The notes under the pieces were generated by a model. It was not told the DNA's origin, did not search any database, and saw only the letters and a program-made list of their open reading frames with translations. Made by a program: the position numbers and the translations under genes. Below, piece after piece: positions 1-8,120 of a stretch of DNA of 64,000 bases. Numbering within the stretch: the first letter of the stretch is position 1; each line of letters starts with the position of its first letter. The DNA is taken from contig NZ_CP121451.1 in assembly GCF_029689945.1 (NCBI RefSeq), positions 5,580,001-5,644,000 of the forward strand. The letters are read 5' to 3'. Source of the DNA: Paenibacillus amylolyticus. GTDB taxonomy: Bacteria; Bacillota; Bacilli; Paenibacillales; Paenibacillaceae.

Positions 1-1052
1 TTAGTACAGATGATCGGATTAAAGTACCAGCTGTTGGACATCTGGTTATAGTACTCCATAAATACTACACCAGGCTCTGCCGATTTCCAGGCTGATTCAA
101 TGATGGTATGCCAGATTTCGCGCGCCTTCAGCGTACGATAGTGTACCACCGCATGACCTTCGGCTTTCCATTGCTGCATATCTCCATTCCATTCCGTGTC
201 ATAGTCAGGATCGTTCGTATCGGGGAAAACCAAATTCCAATCTCCGTCCTGCTTGACAGCCTCCATAAATGCATTGCTCACACATACAGACAGATTGGCA
301 TTGGTTACCTGACCCATCGTTTGTTTCACCGTAATAAAATCAAGCACATCCGGATGCCAGTCATTCATCATCAGCATGAGTGCACCCCGGCGGCTTCCAC
401 CCTGTTCAATCAGTCCTGTCGTATAACTGAATAATCCTCCCCACGATACGGAACCGCTGGATGATCCATTGACACCTTTCACCACCGCTCGACGAGGACG
501 CAAAGAAGACAAATTAATGCCCACACCTCCCCCACGCGCCATAATCTCCGTCATCTCGGTCAAGGTTCTCATGATGCCACCACGACTGTCCTGCGGAGAC
601 GGAATAACATAACAATTGAAGAGCGTCAGCTCATCGCTTGCCCCCGCGCCCGCAGCAATGCGTCCACCGGGTACTAACTTCCAATCTTCCAACACGGAGC
701 GGAACTTGGACTCCCACATTGCCCGCTGATCTGCTGTGGATTCAACAGAAGCCATGGCTTTGGCAAGACGATCCCACATCTCTTCAGGTGTTTTTTCGAT
801 GTTGAGTGTCAGTTTTTCCACACTGGTCTCGATGATCTCTCCGCTTCGAGTCCTGACTTGTACGAGCTGACCCTGACGTTCTATGATTTCGCCCACTTCC
901 TTGGTTGGAAACTTGGGATCATCCTTCGTTAATACCAGTACCACATCTCCGACCTTGGCATGATTTGAATCAGCGTCCTTCCAGGCGTATCGGTCCAGAA
1001 ATATTTTTTCGCTAAGTCCTTCTAATTGGTACGATCGTTGGTTTGATTTCAT
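1..1052 (-). CDS. nrdJ: Adenosylcobalamin-dependent (class II) ribonucleotide reductase, N-terminal part
   Basis: Reduces ribonucleotides to deoxyribonucleotides with a B12-generated thiyl radical, in the cytosol. Only the first 350 codons lie in the window; the frame is open to base 3 and runs off the left edge. It starts at ATG 1052; a more upstream ATG is followed at once by a stop. Residues around 145-150 read FNCYVIPSP, holding the first active-site redox cysteine (C147). The blocks ARGGGVGINLSSLRPR and GGSRRGALM follow, typical of the class II catalytic barrel. Two NrdR-like boxes lie 60-110 bp upstream. The family call is firm; the radical and C-terminal cysteines cannot be seen because the gene is cut. 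Confidence 0.9.
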   Translation of the reverse strand, partial: MKSNQRSYQLEGLSEKIFLDRYAWKDADSNHAKVGDVVLVLTKDDPKFPTKEVGEIIERQGQLVQVRTRSGEIIETSVEKLTLNIEKTPEEMWDRLAKAMASVESTADQRAMWESKFRSVLEDWKLVPGGRIAAGAGASDELTLFNCYVIPSPQDSRGGIMRTLTEMTEIMARGGGVGINLSSLRPRRAVVKGVNGSSSGSVSWGGLFSYTTGLIEQGGSRRGALMLMMNDWHPDVLDFITVKQTMGQVTNANLSVCVSNAFMEAVKQDGDWNLVFPDTNDPDYDTEWNGDMQQWKAEGHAVVHYRTLKAREIWHTIIESAWKSAEPGVVFMEYYNQMSNSWYFNPIICT

Positions 1053-1113
1053 CGCTACATTCAACCTCCCCGATTAAAGCTCCAATTTAAATATAAAAGT
1101 AAAATATGACGAA

Positions 1114-1162
1114 ACACCACATATAGTGATACAAACCAAGTATATTACACCATATATTGATT
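1114..1162 (-). promoter_or_regulatory. Tandem NrdR-like boxes upstream of nrdJ
   Basis: Two imperfect copies of the NrdR palindrome (ACACwATATaTwGTGT type) lie at 1114-1129 (ACACCACATATAGTGA) and 1147-1162 (ACACCATATATTGATT). Their start-to-start spacing is 33 bp, about three helical turns, as is usual for cooperative NrdR pairs. They lie just upstream of nrdJ, so ATP/dATP-responsive repression is inferred. The match is by eye against the known consensus, and the second box is weaker. Confidence 0.5.
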
Positions 1163-1409
1163 TTCCATGCGACTTTTATCATATTCCATCTTCATAGACT
1201 CCCCGTACTCGGACAAGCTTCTTCACACACCCTCAGACTCACGCATACAAAACTTGTGAATTTTTTGGGACAGAAAAAACATGTGCCTCATCGTAGTGTT
1301 CGTGCAAATAAAATGTAGTTCAACTTGTATAGTTATGAACTCACTCTCATTCGTCCATACTATTACCTACGAATAAAACGTCATCACGTATGGCAGGGGA
1401 GGAAGCATC

Positions 1410-3171
1410 ATGAACCGGAAAAACCCGCACCACACAAATCAACCTGTAGCCGAGCTGCCCGTTCCACTGGAATTCGATCGAAGCTGGATCCATCAGTTGG
1501 AATCACGATTGGACAAAGGAGGTCCTTGGGGAGATTACCGACTCTTTCAACTGGGCATTCAAGCCGAAGAGACCAATCTGATTCCCAATTTTGACGAAAT
1601 CCAGTGTTTGAAGCATCTACAAGGCCTTACCCCACTTCCTCACCAGATGGACACTGCACGCAGAGTATTATTTGAAATGTCAGGCCGGGCCATTCTCGCC
1701 GATGAGGTGGGTCTTGGCAAAACCATTGAAGCCGGTCTCATTCTGAAAGAATATATGGTTCGGGGTCTCGTATCCAAGGTACTCATTCTCGTACCTGCAT
1801 CTCTTGTACTGCAGTGGGTACGGGAGTTGAATTCGAAGTTTGGCATCCCTGCCGTTGCCCAGAAAAAGGCATATTCCTGGCAAAATGAAGTGGTCGTTGC
1901 TTCCATGGATACGGCCAAACGTGATCCGCATAAAGATCTGCTGCTGAATACCGATTACGACATGATTATTATTGACGAGGCCCATAAACTCAAAAACAAG
2001 AAAACCACCAACTATCAATTCATGCTGAAATTGCGCAAAAAATATTGTCTCCTGCTCACAGCTACACCTGTGCAGAACGATATGAGCGAGTTGTTTAATC
2101 TGATCAACCTGCTGAAGCCCGGTCAATTGGGTCGTCAGGGTGACTTTGCGGCCAACTTTGTCGTAGACAAGCGGGTTCCGAAGAATCAGGAACAGCTCAA
2201 GAACGAGTTATCCAAAGTGATGATTCGTAACCGCCGCGGCGAAGGCCCCGTTCAATTTACCAAACGGAATGTCTCCAACGTAAACTTGCAACTATCGCCC
2301 GAAGAACAAGCGCTGTATGACGGTGTAACGTCCTTTGTTAAAGACCAGTACCAGGAAGCGGGCGGCAACCTGAGCAGCATGCTCTCTTGTTACATTGCAG
2401 CGGGAAGTATGCAGCAGTCGGGATGCTGTATTCGTGACGCTGGTTAACCTGTCAAAGAAACTTCCGCTGGATTCGCCCCTTCGGGACAAAATTTGGGAAC
2501 TCGTTGCTCATATCAAAGCGATCAAGGAGAATACCAAAGCCGAGAAAACGATGGAACTGATTCGCAATATGAATGAAAAAGTCATTATCTTCACCGAATA
2601 CCGGGCCACGCAGGAGTATCTGCTGAACTATTTTCGCAACAACGGGCTTACGGCTGTACCTTATCGAGGCGGCATGAATCGAGGCAAAAAAGACTGGATG
2701 ATGGATCTCTTCCGCGGACGTGTGCAGGCCATGATTGCAACCGAAGCGGGTGGCGAGGGCATTAATCTGCAATTTTGCCATCATATGATCAACTTCGATC
2801 TGCCTTGGAACCCTATGCGCGTAGAGCAGCGAATTGGTCGGGTACACCGGCTGGGACAGCAGAATGATGTGAACATTTTCAACCTCTCCACGACTGGAAC
2901 CATAGAGGAACATATTCTGAATCTGTTGCATGAGAAGATCAATATGTTTGAGATGGTGATCGGCGGGCTGGATGTCATTCTGGAACGATTGGAGAAGAAG
3001 GAGTCCATCGAGAAAAGCCTGTACAAAATCATGTTGGAATCACAAAATGATGAAGATATTCGCCGTAAAATGGATTCACTTGGACAATCGCTGAACTCCA
3101 TTCAACGTGAGGTTGCCGATGAAGGCCCTGCCGTATCCGGGTTGTTGGATCTTCGCAAAGGAGGTAGCTGA
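1410..3171 (+). CDS. yqhH: SNF2-family DEAD/DEAH helicase YqhH (frameshift near 2385)
   Basis: SNF2-type ATPase of the RapA/HepA-like bacterial group; cellular role not established. The first frame carries motif I (DEVGLGKT), the DEAH box (IIIDEAHKL) and LLLTATP. The second frame carries the helicase C-terminal domain with FTEYRATQEYL, ATEAGGEGINLQF and EQRIGRVHRLGQ. The two halves are in different frames and would join at SSMLSLVTLQREVCSSRD if two bases (CT) were restored in the CT-rich stretch 2382-2387. One extra base is the alternative. The joined length of about 587 residues suits the family. It starts at ATG 1410 and is followed 3 bp later by yqhG, the same order as in Bacillus. Confidence 0.85.
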
Positions 3172-3174
3172 CCC

Positions 3175-4368
3175 ATGACCATGTCTCCTCATGAAGTGCA
3201 GGCTTATGTTCTCACCTATCTGGAAGCCCTTGATTGTCAGATCATGGAGCGTTCCCCTGCCCATGTAACCGTCAAACTCTCGCCTGAGGCTGACAAAGCG
3301 CTGACCAATCGCCCGTATTATTGGGGGTTTGTGGAGCGAACCGGAGCCCCCGCTGAGACGATGTCCTTTACATTTATATTCGATCCTGACAGTTATCAGC
3401 AGATCACCGAAGCAGCAGAAGCCAAAGCTGCGCAAGCATCACCTCCGGTTGTACCTCACCCTGCTGGAACGAATGGCTTAAACAATGGCAATCCTCAAGG
3501 CGAGCCACCAAAAGAAACCATTCTTGGCCGTTATTTCGGGATCACTCCATCTTTGCCACAGCTGGGGCCAGGACGGATACTGCGGGAAGAAGTGGTGTAC
3601 GGCAGTCGCAGGCTGCAGCAGATCTTCGGCGCGGCCCGTGAAGGGGGTGCCTTTGTGAACCTGTTCGAACAAGCTGCCAAACGACAATTGCGCGCTACAG
3701 CGCCAGCCGTATATGAGCCTTGGCTTGGTGTCTGTTTCAAGGTGGAATTCGCCTGTGATTTGAAACGGGAGGAATTGCATTTTCTCGGCATCTCCCTCCG
3801 CTCGGGTGAAATTATAGATAAATTCGGCACCAAGCTGAACCGTCGTGATCTCAGTCCGAGGCTTGCGGAGAACATGCATGTGCAGACAGCCAAAGTTTCG
3901 TTGGCTGATGCCGGAGCTGCTTTGGAATCTCATTTGACGAACCGCTTGCTGGAACTCGATTATAGCTGGGCCGAGAAAGCCCAAGAGCGGCTTGATCTGG
4001 AGCTGGACGTGTTGGACACCTATTATGAAGCTGTTCTCCGGGAAGATACGCCGGAGGTGGAACCAACAGGTAACACAGCCTCAGGCACGGAGAATGTGCA
4101 TTCCAACCGCACATCACCTGTACCACCGAATAACGTTCTGGATATATCTAAAGCTAAATCCATTGGAGCAGATGCAGAACTGGCGGCAGAGGCCATCGTG
4201 CCGATTGACACCGAGACAGAAACCGAGGAAGAGAAAGCCAAACAGGCGGTAATGGATCGTGAAGCTATGAAACTCCAATATGAAACACGTCGAACCGAGA
4301 TGATCTGGCAATATGAACCCAAAGTGAAAGTGACTGCTATCAACAGCGGCATGTTTCACTTAAGATAG
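3175..4368 (+). CDS. yqhG: YqhG family protein
   Basis: Protein of unknown function, 397 residues, directly behind yqhH and probably co-transcribed. The ATG is 3 bp after the helicase stop, behind AAAGGAGGTAGC. The N-terminal part (MSPHEVQAYVLTYLEALD) and the central block with GRYFGITPSLPQLGPGRIL look like the conserved YqhG region. Residues near 95-115 and 295-365 are low-complexity, rich in Pro, Asn, Thr and Glu, and probably linkers. No signal peptide, membrane segment or catalytic motif is evident. The name rests on resemblance plus synteny with yqhH. Confidence 0.75.
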   Translation: MTMSPHEVQAYVLTYLEALDCQIMERSPAHVTVKLSPEADKALTNRPYYWGFVERTGAPAETMSFTFIFDPDSYQQITEAAEAKAAQASPPVVPHPAGTNGLNNGNPQGEPPKETILGRYFGITPSLPQLGPGRILREEVVYGSRRLQQIFGAAREGGAFVNLFEQAAKRQLRATAPAVYEPWLGVCFKVEFACDLKREELHFLGISLRSGEIIDKFGTKLNRRDLSPRLAENMHVQTAKVSLADAGAALESHLTNRLLELDYSWAEKAQERLDLELDVLDTYYEAVLREDTPEVEPTGNTASGTENVHSNRTSPVPPNNVLDISKAKSIGADAELAAEAIVPIDTETETEEEKAKQAVMDREAMKLQYETRRTEMIWQYEPKVKVTAINSGMFHLR

Positions 4369-4374
4369 ACGAGG

Positions 4375-4412
4375 ACACTACTTTTCCAGCAAATGCTGGC
4401 AAAAGTAGTGTT
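4375..4412 (+). terminator. Terminator after yqhG
   Basis: Long hairpin 6 bp after the yqhG stop: ACACTACTTTT..CAGCA pairs with TGCTG..AAAAGTAGTGT around an AA loop, with one bulged base, and is followed by a short T-rich stretch. Confidence 0.8.
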
Positions 4413-4431
4413 TATTCATGATCAGCTGCCC

Positions 4432-4501
4432 GACAGGTTGCGGCAACCTTTGCAGAGCCTGTCCCCTAGAATGAAACTAGGACCCACTCAGGTAACGGAT
4501 A
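4432..4501 (+). other. Structured leader candidate upstream of the 4522 gene
   Basis: Between the yqhG terminator and the next start there are three compact pairings. GACAGG (4432-4437) pairs with CCTGTC (4458-4463). A competing inner hairpin GGTTGC/GCAACC lies inside it. CCTAG (4465-4469) pairs with CTAGG (4477-4481) around an AATGAAA loop. Alternative pairings this close to a start suggest a regulatory RNA leader. I compared it mentally with c-di-GMP, TPP, cobalamin, purine, SAM and guanidine riboswitch signatures and could not assign it. Confidence 0.3.
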
Positions 4502-4521
4502 AATGAAAAGTAGGTGTAAAT

Positions 4522-5535
4522 TTGAAACGATTCTTCCTTACGTGTTGGAATCACACTCGGAGAACAACCTGCCTGACCTTGGGCTTACTCAGTTGTCTTG
4601 CCCTATTCTCCTTCTGGTCGATAGCCAATGCTGAAGAACAAAAAACGTCTTCACGATCTCTCGTACCATCTTCATCTACAGCATATAGTCCCACACGTCC
4701 TGCATTCCAGAATGACAAGTTAGCCCCCGCTTCTGTACAACGGTTTGCAGAGCTACAAGCTGTTACACTCAGTACGGCTAACGCCGAAGTGCATTGGAAG
4801 AACGCCGACCTGGACTTCTACCCTCTGGGTCCGGGTACACATAGCTGGCTGGTGCAAGCTGCGTATGAGGGCAAACCTATCGGATATATGATTATTACCG
4901 CCACAGAACAGGGACAGATGATGCTTAGTGAATATGGTCAAGGAGAACAGTCACCATACAGCAATGAACTCCTTGGACAAGCTCTGGATCGGCATCATGC
5001 GAACCTTGAGACGTTACTTGCTGGCGGTGGAGAGCTTCATCTTGGTTATGCTCTTCCCCTGCTGGCTTATTGGAAAGTGGAACAACCCAACCATCCTGCA
5101 CTTTATATTGATGCTACGAACGGCGATATGCTCCCACCACAGTTACTGAACCTGCTGGAGGCTGATTCCAAACAAGGCTCTGCGCGCATAACTCATTTAT
5201 CCTCTGCTCCAATGAGTTCAGTCAATACACTTCATCTGCGAGTCGTCTTCAATCCGGCTGACAACCTGTTATGGATTACCTCCAAACCTGTTGCGGCCGA
5301 CCGGGTACAAGATGTGATACAAAACGGGAAGATGCAAGAGATTGTTTTCTCAGCGGATGATCGTAACGTCATATACGGGGGTCCTCTACCCGTTAGCGGG
5401 TATCAGCTATGGCACACAGATCAGGAAGCAAAATCAATTCTATATGTGGCGCTAGGCGGAAAAACGTCCATTCAACGCTTTGTGCCTCTGAGCACATTGC
5501 AACAAGACGGTCAGTTTTACATCTCGAAGAATTGA
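4522..5535 (+). CDS. Secreted protein of unknown function
   Basis: 337 residues starting at TTG 4522 behind AGTAGGTG. The N-terminus has a basic head with several Arg/His, a hydrophobic core (LGLLSCLALFSFW) and an ANAEE cleavage-like site near residue 38, so export is likely. The rest is a soluble-looking domain without a motif I recognise. It has a block GTHSWLVQAAYEGKPIGYMI and a C-terminal part ending LGGKTSIQRFVPLSTLQQDG, which resemble PepSY-like or anti-sigma-type beta proteins only loosely. It stands alone between two terminators, behind a structured leader. Confidence 0.7.
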   Translation: MKRFFLTCWNHTRRTTCLTLGLLSCLALFSFWSIANAEEQKTSSRSLVPSSSTAYSPTRPAFQNDKLAPASVQRFAELQAVTLSTANAEVHWKNADLDFYPLGPGTHSWLVQAAYEGKPIGYMIITATEQGQMMLSEYGQGEQSPYSNELLGQALDRHHANLETLLAGGGELHLGYALPLLAYWKVEQPNHPALYIDATNGDMLPPQLLNLLEADSKQGSARITHLSSAPMSSVNTLHLRVVFNPADNLLWITSKPVAADRVQDVIQNGKMQEIVFSADDRNVIYGGPLPVSGYQLWHTDQEAKSILYVALGGKTSIQRFVPLSTLQQDGQFYISKN

Positions 5536-5596
5536 CTGTCAGCCAACTCCACAGATCATTCAATTACGTTAGAACAATTTAATATCCACAACAAAT

Positions 5597-5644
5597 AAGA
5601 CGCCTTCCCAAGTCGTAAAGGGATTGCGTCTTTTGGTTTTACAT
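5597..5644 (+). terminator. Terminator after the 4522 gene
   Basis: AAGACGC...TCCC pairs with GGGA...GCGTCTT and is followed by TTTGGTTTT. It lies 60 bp past the stop of the upstream gene. Confidence 0.7.
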
Positions 5645-5690
5645 CAGGGCTTGTCTTCAAGCTCACGGAGTGAAGCAGGTATGCTACAGT

Positions 5691-5909
5691 TTAGCCTTTG
5701 CCTGAAGAACTTCGTTTATGAGACGGTGTATCCAATTCCTTTTCCTTCTTCCCGACCCACAGGGATACAGCGAACGGAATCATGCCAAACCATTTCATCG
5801 CCCATGGCTCTTTCCTTTTGGCGCGGCCTTTCCGCTCATCCTTCGGCGTATCAATATAATGAACAACACGCTGCGTAATATATTTTACCAATTCATCACT
5901 TTTGGCCAT
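5691..5909 (-). CDS. yqzE: YqzE family small protein
   Basis: 72 residues starting at ATG 5909 behind GAAGGAGGCAGCTGTT. The N-terminal signature KSDELVKYITQRVVHYID followed by a basic linker and WFGMIPFAVSLWVGKK, a short amphipathic or membrane segment, matches the YqzE family. In Bacillus yqzE sits near the comG competence operon; no com gene is visible here. Function is unknown. Confidence 0.8.
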   Translation of the reverse strand: MAKSDELVKYITQRVVHYIDTPKDERKGRAKRKEPWAMKWFGMIPFAVSLWVGKKEKELDTPSHKRSSSGKG

Positions 5910-6104
5910 AACAGCTGCCTCCTTCGCTCCTGCACATTCGCGGAGCTTACGATAATTCTATTGTGTGCAGGATGCGTAATGGTTAAACATTTTTTTATTG
6001 AAAAGGGTATGAAAAACCTCAGAATGCACAGTCTAATGCCAAAGGTATCCAGACAGCCATGAATCTGCATCCAATACCTATTTCATGAAGGAGTGTGTAT
6101 TCCC

Positions 6105-6889
6105 TTGTATAAGCTGCTGACCGCTTCGGTAGCCTTGCTGATCAGCTTCCATTGCTTTCCCTTGCTGCTCCATGTTGCCTATGGAAAAACAGCCTCTCCT
6201 GATTTCACCGTATCCGTAGGTTCAGACCATTCCACCCCGTTCCAGAACAGTCCATCCATGCTGCCGGTGACGGATGGAGATGCTTATCGCTCAAGTCATC
6301 ATGCCTTTGCAGCACCCGTGATCCTGCTTGACGTGGGACATGGCGGTATTGACGGAGGTACCTCAGCCCAAGGTGTTCTGGAAAAGATATCAACTTGGCC
6401 ATTAGCCAGAAGGTCTATCTTCTGCTTCGCAGCAAAGGTTATGCCGTGATCATCAATCGACTAGGTGATTATGCACTTAGTGATGATAACCGCTGGCTGA
6501 ACAGCCGCTCGCGTCATACCAGAGATCTTGCGCAACGCAAGAGCCTTAGCGAAGAAGTAAGTACAGATATCGTGGTCAGCATCCATGCGAACTGGAGTCC
6601 CCGATCAGCTGCACACGGTCCAGTGGTATTGCACCAGAAAGAAGGCAGGAGTTATTTGCTGGCCCAGTCCATTCAGGATGCCATGAACCGATTGTTTGGA
6701 ACAGAGCACGGAGTCGTGTGGGGCAAACCCTTCTATTTATTGAACTATGTGAAGCAACCTGCCGTCATCGTTGAAACCGGATTTTTGAGCAATGCCGAAG
6801 ATCGAGCCAGAATGAGTGATCCCGCTGAGCAAAAACGAATTGCAGAGTCCATTGCCCACGGCATTATTTATTATCTGTCGGTAGTGTAG
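6105..6889 (+). CDS. cwlD: CwlD-like N-acetylmuramoyl-L-alanine amidase (frameshift at 6382-6385)
   Basis: Zinc amidase of the Amidase_3 family; CwlD makes muramic lactam in the spore cortex. The N-terminus is a signal or anchor segment (LLTASVALLISFHCFPLLL). Motifs are DVGHGGIDGGT (first zinc His), LEKDINLAIS (zinc Glu), VSIHANWS (second His) and VETGFLSN (catalytic Glu). The frame breaks at GTTCTGGAAAAGAT; adding one A to the four-A run restores EKDINLAISQKVYLLL. The start is probably TTG 6105 behind GAAGGAG; GTG 6093 sits too close to the ribosome site. The joined length of about 262 residues is normal. It overlaps the convergent deacetylase gene by 26 bp. Confidence 0.85.
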
Positions 6890-7703
6890 GCGCAGACTGC
6901 CATTGCCACACATCTCGGACCAGATCGCCGATCCCTACAAACTCAACCTGACCCTTCAGACGCGAAACCGATTCACGAACTACAGCTGACGTGTTCATCC
7001 CTGAATGTCCGACATGACCAATGACCACGCAGGTATCCTTGTCAATTGCACGCTGCGCCGCCAGCTCCATTTGCTTTCGAATATGTTGTTTGGTGTTTTG
7101 ATCATCCAGGAAAATGTCATTGCCTACAGGCGGCATATTTTTGGATATGGCCAGTTCCCCACCACGGAGCGAAAGTTCGTACGGCTGTCGACAAAGAAAA
7201 GGCCCCGCTCCTTGCATACATCGAGCACAATGGACATGATACGTTTGTCCGATGTAATCTTCGAACCCATATGATTGTTCATGCCAATGGCGTAGGGCAC
7301 ATCATCAATCGCTTTCTCCACGCGTGAGCGGACTTCTTCATCTGTTAGATTGGATGTGATTGCACCCGGGCCCAGCCATTCAGGTCTTCCTTTCTTGGGT
7401 TCCATGGGCATGTGCACAATCACATCCATCCCCTTTTCATGTGCAGCGATCGCATCTTTCTTCGTTGTTTGCAAAAAAGGCATAACCGCTACCGTGAGTT
7501 TAACTGGCATCGCCAGGATCTCCGCGGTCCCTTTCATGTCGTTACCCACATCGTCGATGATAATCGCTAATCGCTTATGGTTCGCTGTGGACTCTGAAGC
7601 AGCCGCTGTAACCCCTCCTGTTGATATGCCTGCGCAAATCACAATCAGCAATACCATGCAACCCGCAATGAATCGATCATGCTTTCTCTTTCTTTTTCAT
7701 CAT
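6864..7703 (-). CDS. Divergent polysaccharide deacetylase family protein (two indels)
   Basis: Exported carbohydrate-esterase-fold protein of the divergent polysaccharide deacetylase family (PF04748 type). Motifs are LAIIIDDVGND near the start, VHMPMEPKK, MNNHMGSK and FFVDSRTN. The frame breaks at the C4 run 7157-7160: one more G on the coding strand restores RSVVGELAISKNMPPVG. A second problem is at the start. ATG 7703 has a good GGGGAGG site but is out of frame. Removing one A from the run at 7693-7697 gives MMKRKRKHDRFIAGC followed by a membrane core (VLLIVICAGIS). Otherwise translation would begin at 7657 without a ribosome site. It probably acts in cell-wall or cortex metabolism with the neighbouring CwlD. 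Confidence 0.75.
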
Positions 7704-8120
7704 GATTACCTCCCCGTAAGTTTCTGTGATCTCATTGTTTGATAATGAAGGGAGGAATATGTAAGCCAAAGCCTTCCTTAATAACAATATTCCCGCTTTT
7801 GGAGCCCTGCATTTTGAGGGAACAACGCCATCTTCCCATGTTTTCATCTTCACAATCAGACAAGAACTGTCATTGAATCGTAGAAAAAGAGATTAATTAG
7901 AAAAAATACTGTAATTTGTCAGGTTTTCAGTATAGGAATTATTTAGTAGAATCAACAAATGAAAGAAGTTAATGTGTTCCATTTCTTTCCTATGATTTGT
8001 GGAAGGGGGTTTTGAAAGGGTTTACATAAAATAAATGCACATTATCAGTTCTTCTTATTTGTTATCCCTGGTCGCGGTTTCTCATGTAACCATTTACCAT
8101 TATCGAGGAGGATGAACGTA
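7704..8120. other. Divergent control region between the deacetylase and xylanase genes
   Basis: A 417 bp gap without a credible gene. It is AT-rich on the xylanase side and holds the cre-like site at 8013-8026 and the xylanase ribosome site GAGGAGG at 8105-8111. No RNA motif was recognised. Confidence 0.6.
8013..8026. promoter_or_regulatory. cre-like catabolite control site upstream of the xylanase
   Basis: TGAAAGGGTTTACA matches the CcpA operator consensus TGWAANCGNTNWCA at 13 of 14 positions; the central C is G. It lies 95-108 bp before the start of a secreted xylanase gene, where carbon catabolite repression is expected. The match is by eye. Confidence 0.45.

Noticed and set aside
1325..1594. 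89-residue frame at the start of yqhH
   Set aside because: It overlaps the helicase start in another frame, without a ribosome site or family likeness.
4432..4501. c-di-GMP (GEMM) riboswitch
   Set aside because: GGCAACC and GCAGAGCC are superficially similar to GEMM blocks, but the spacing and the GAAA-loop stem do not fit.
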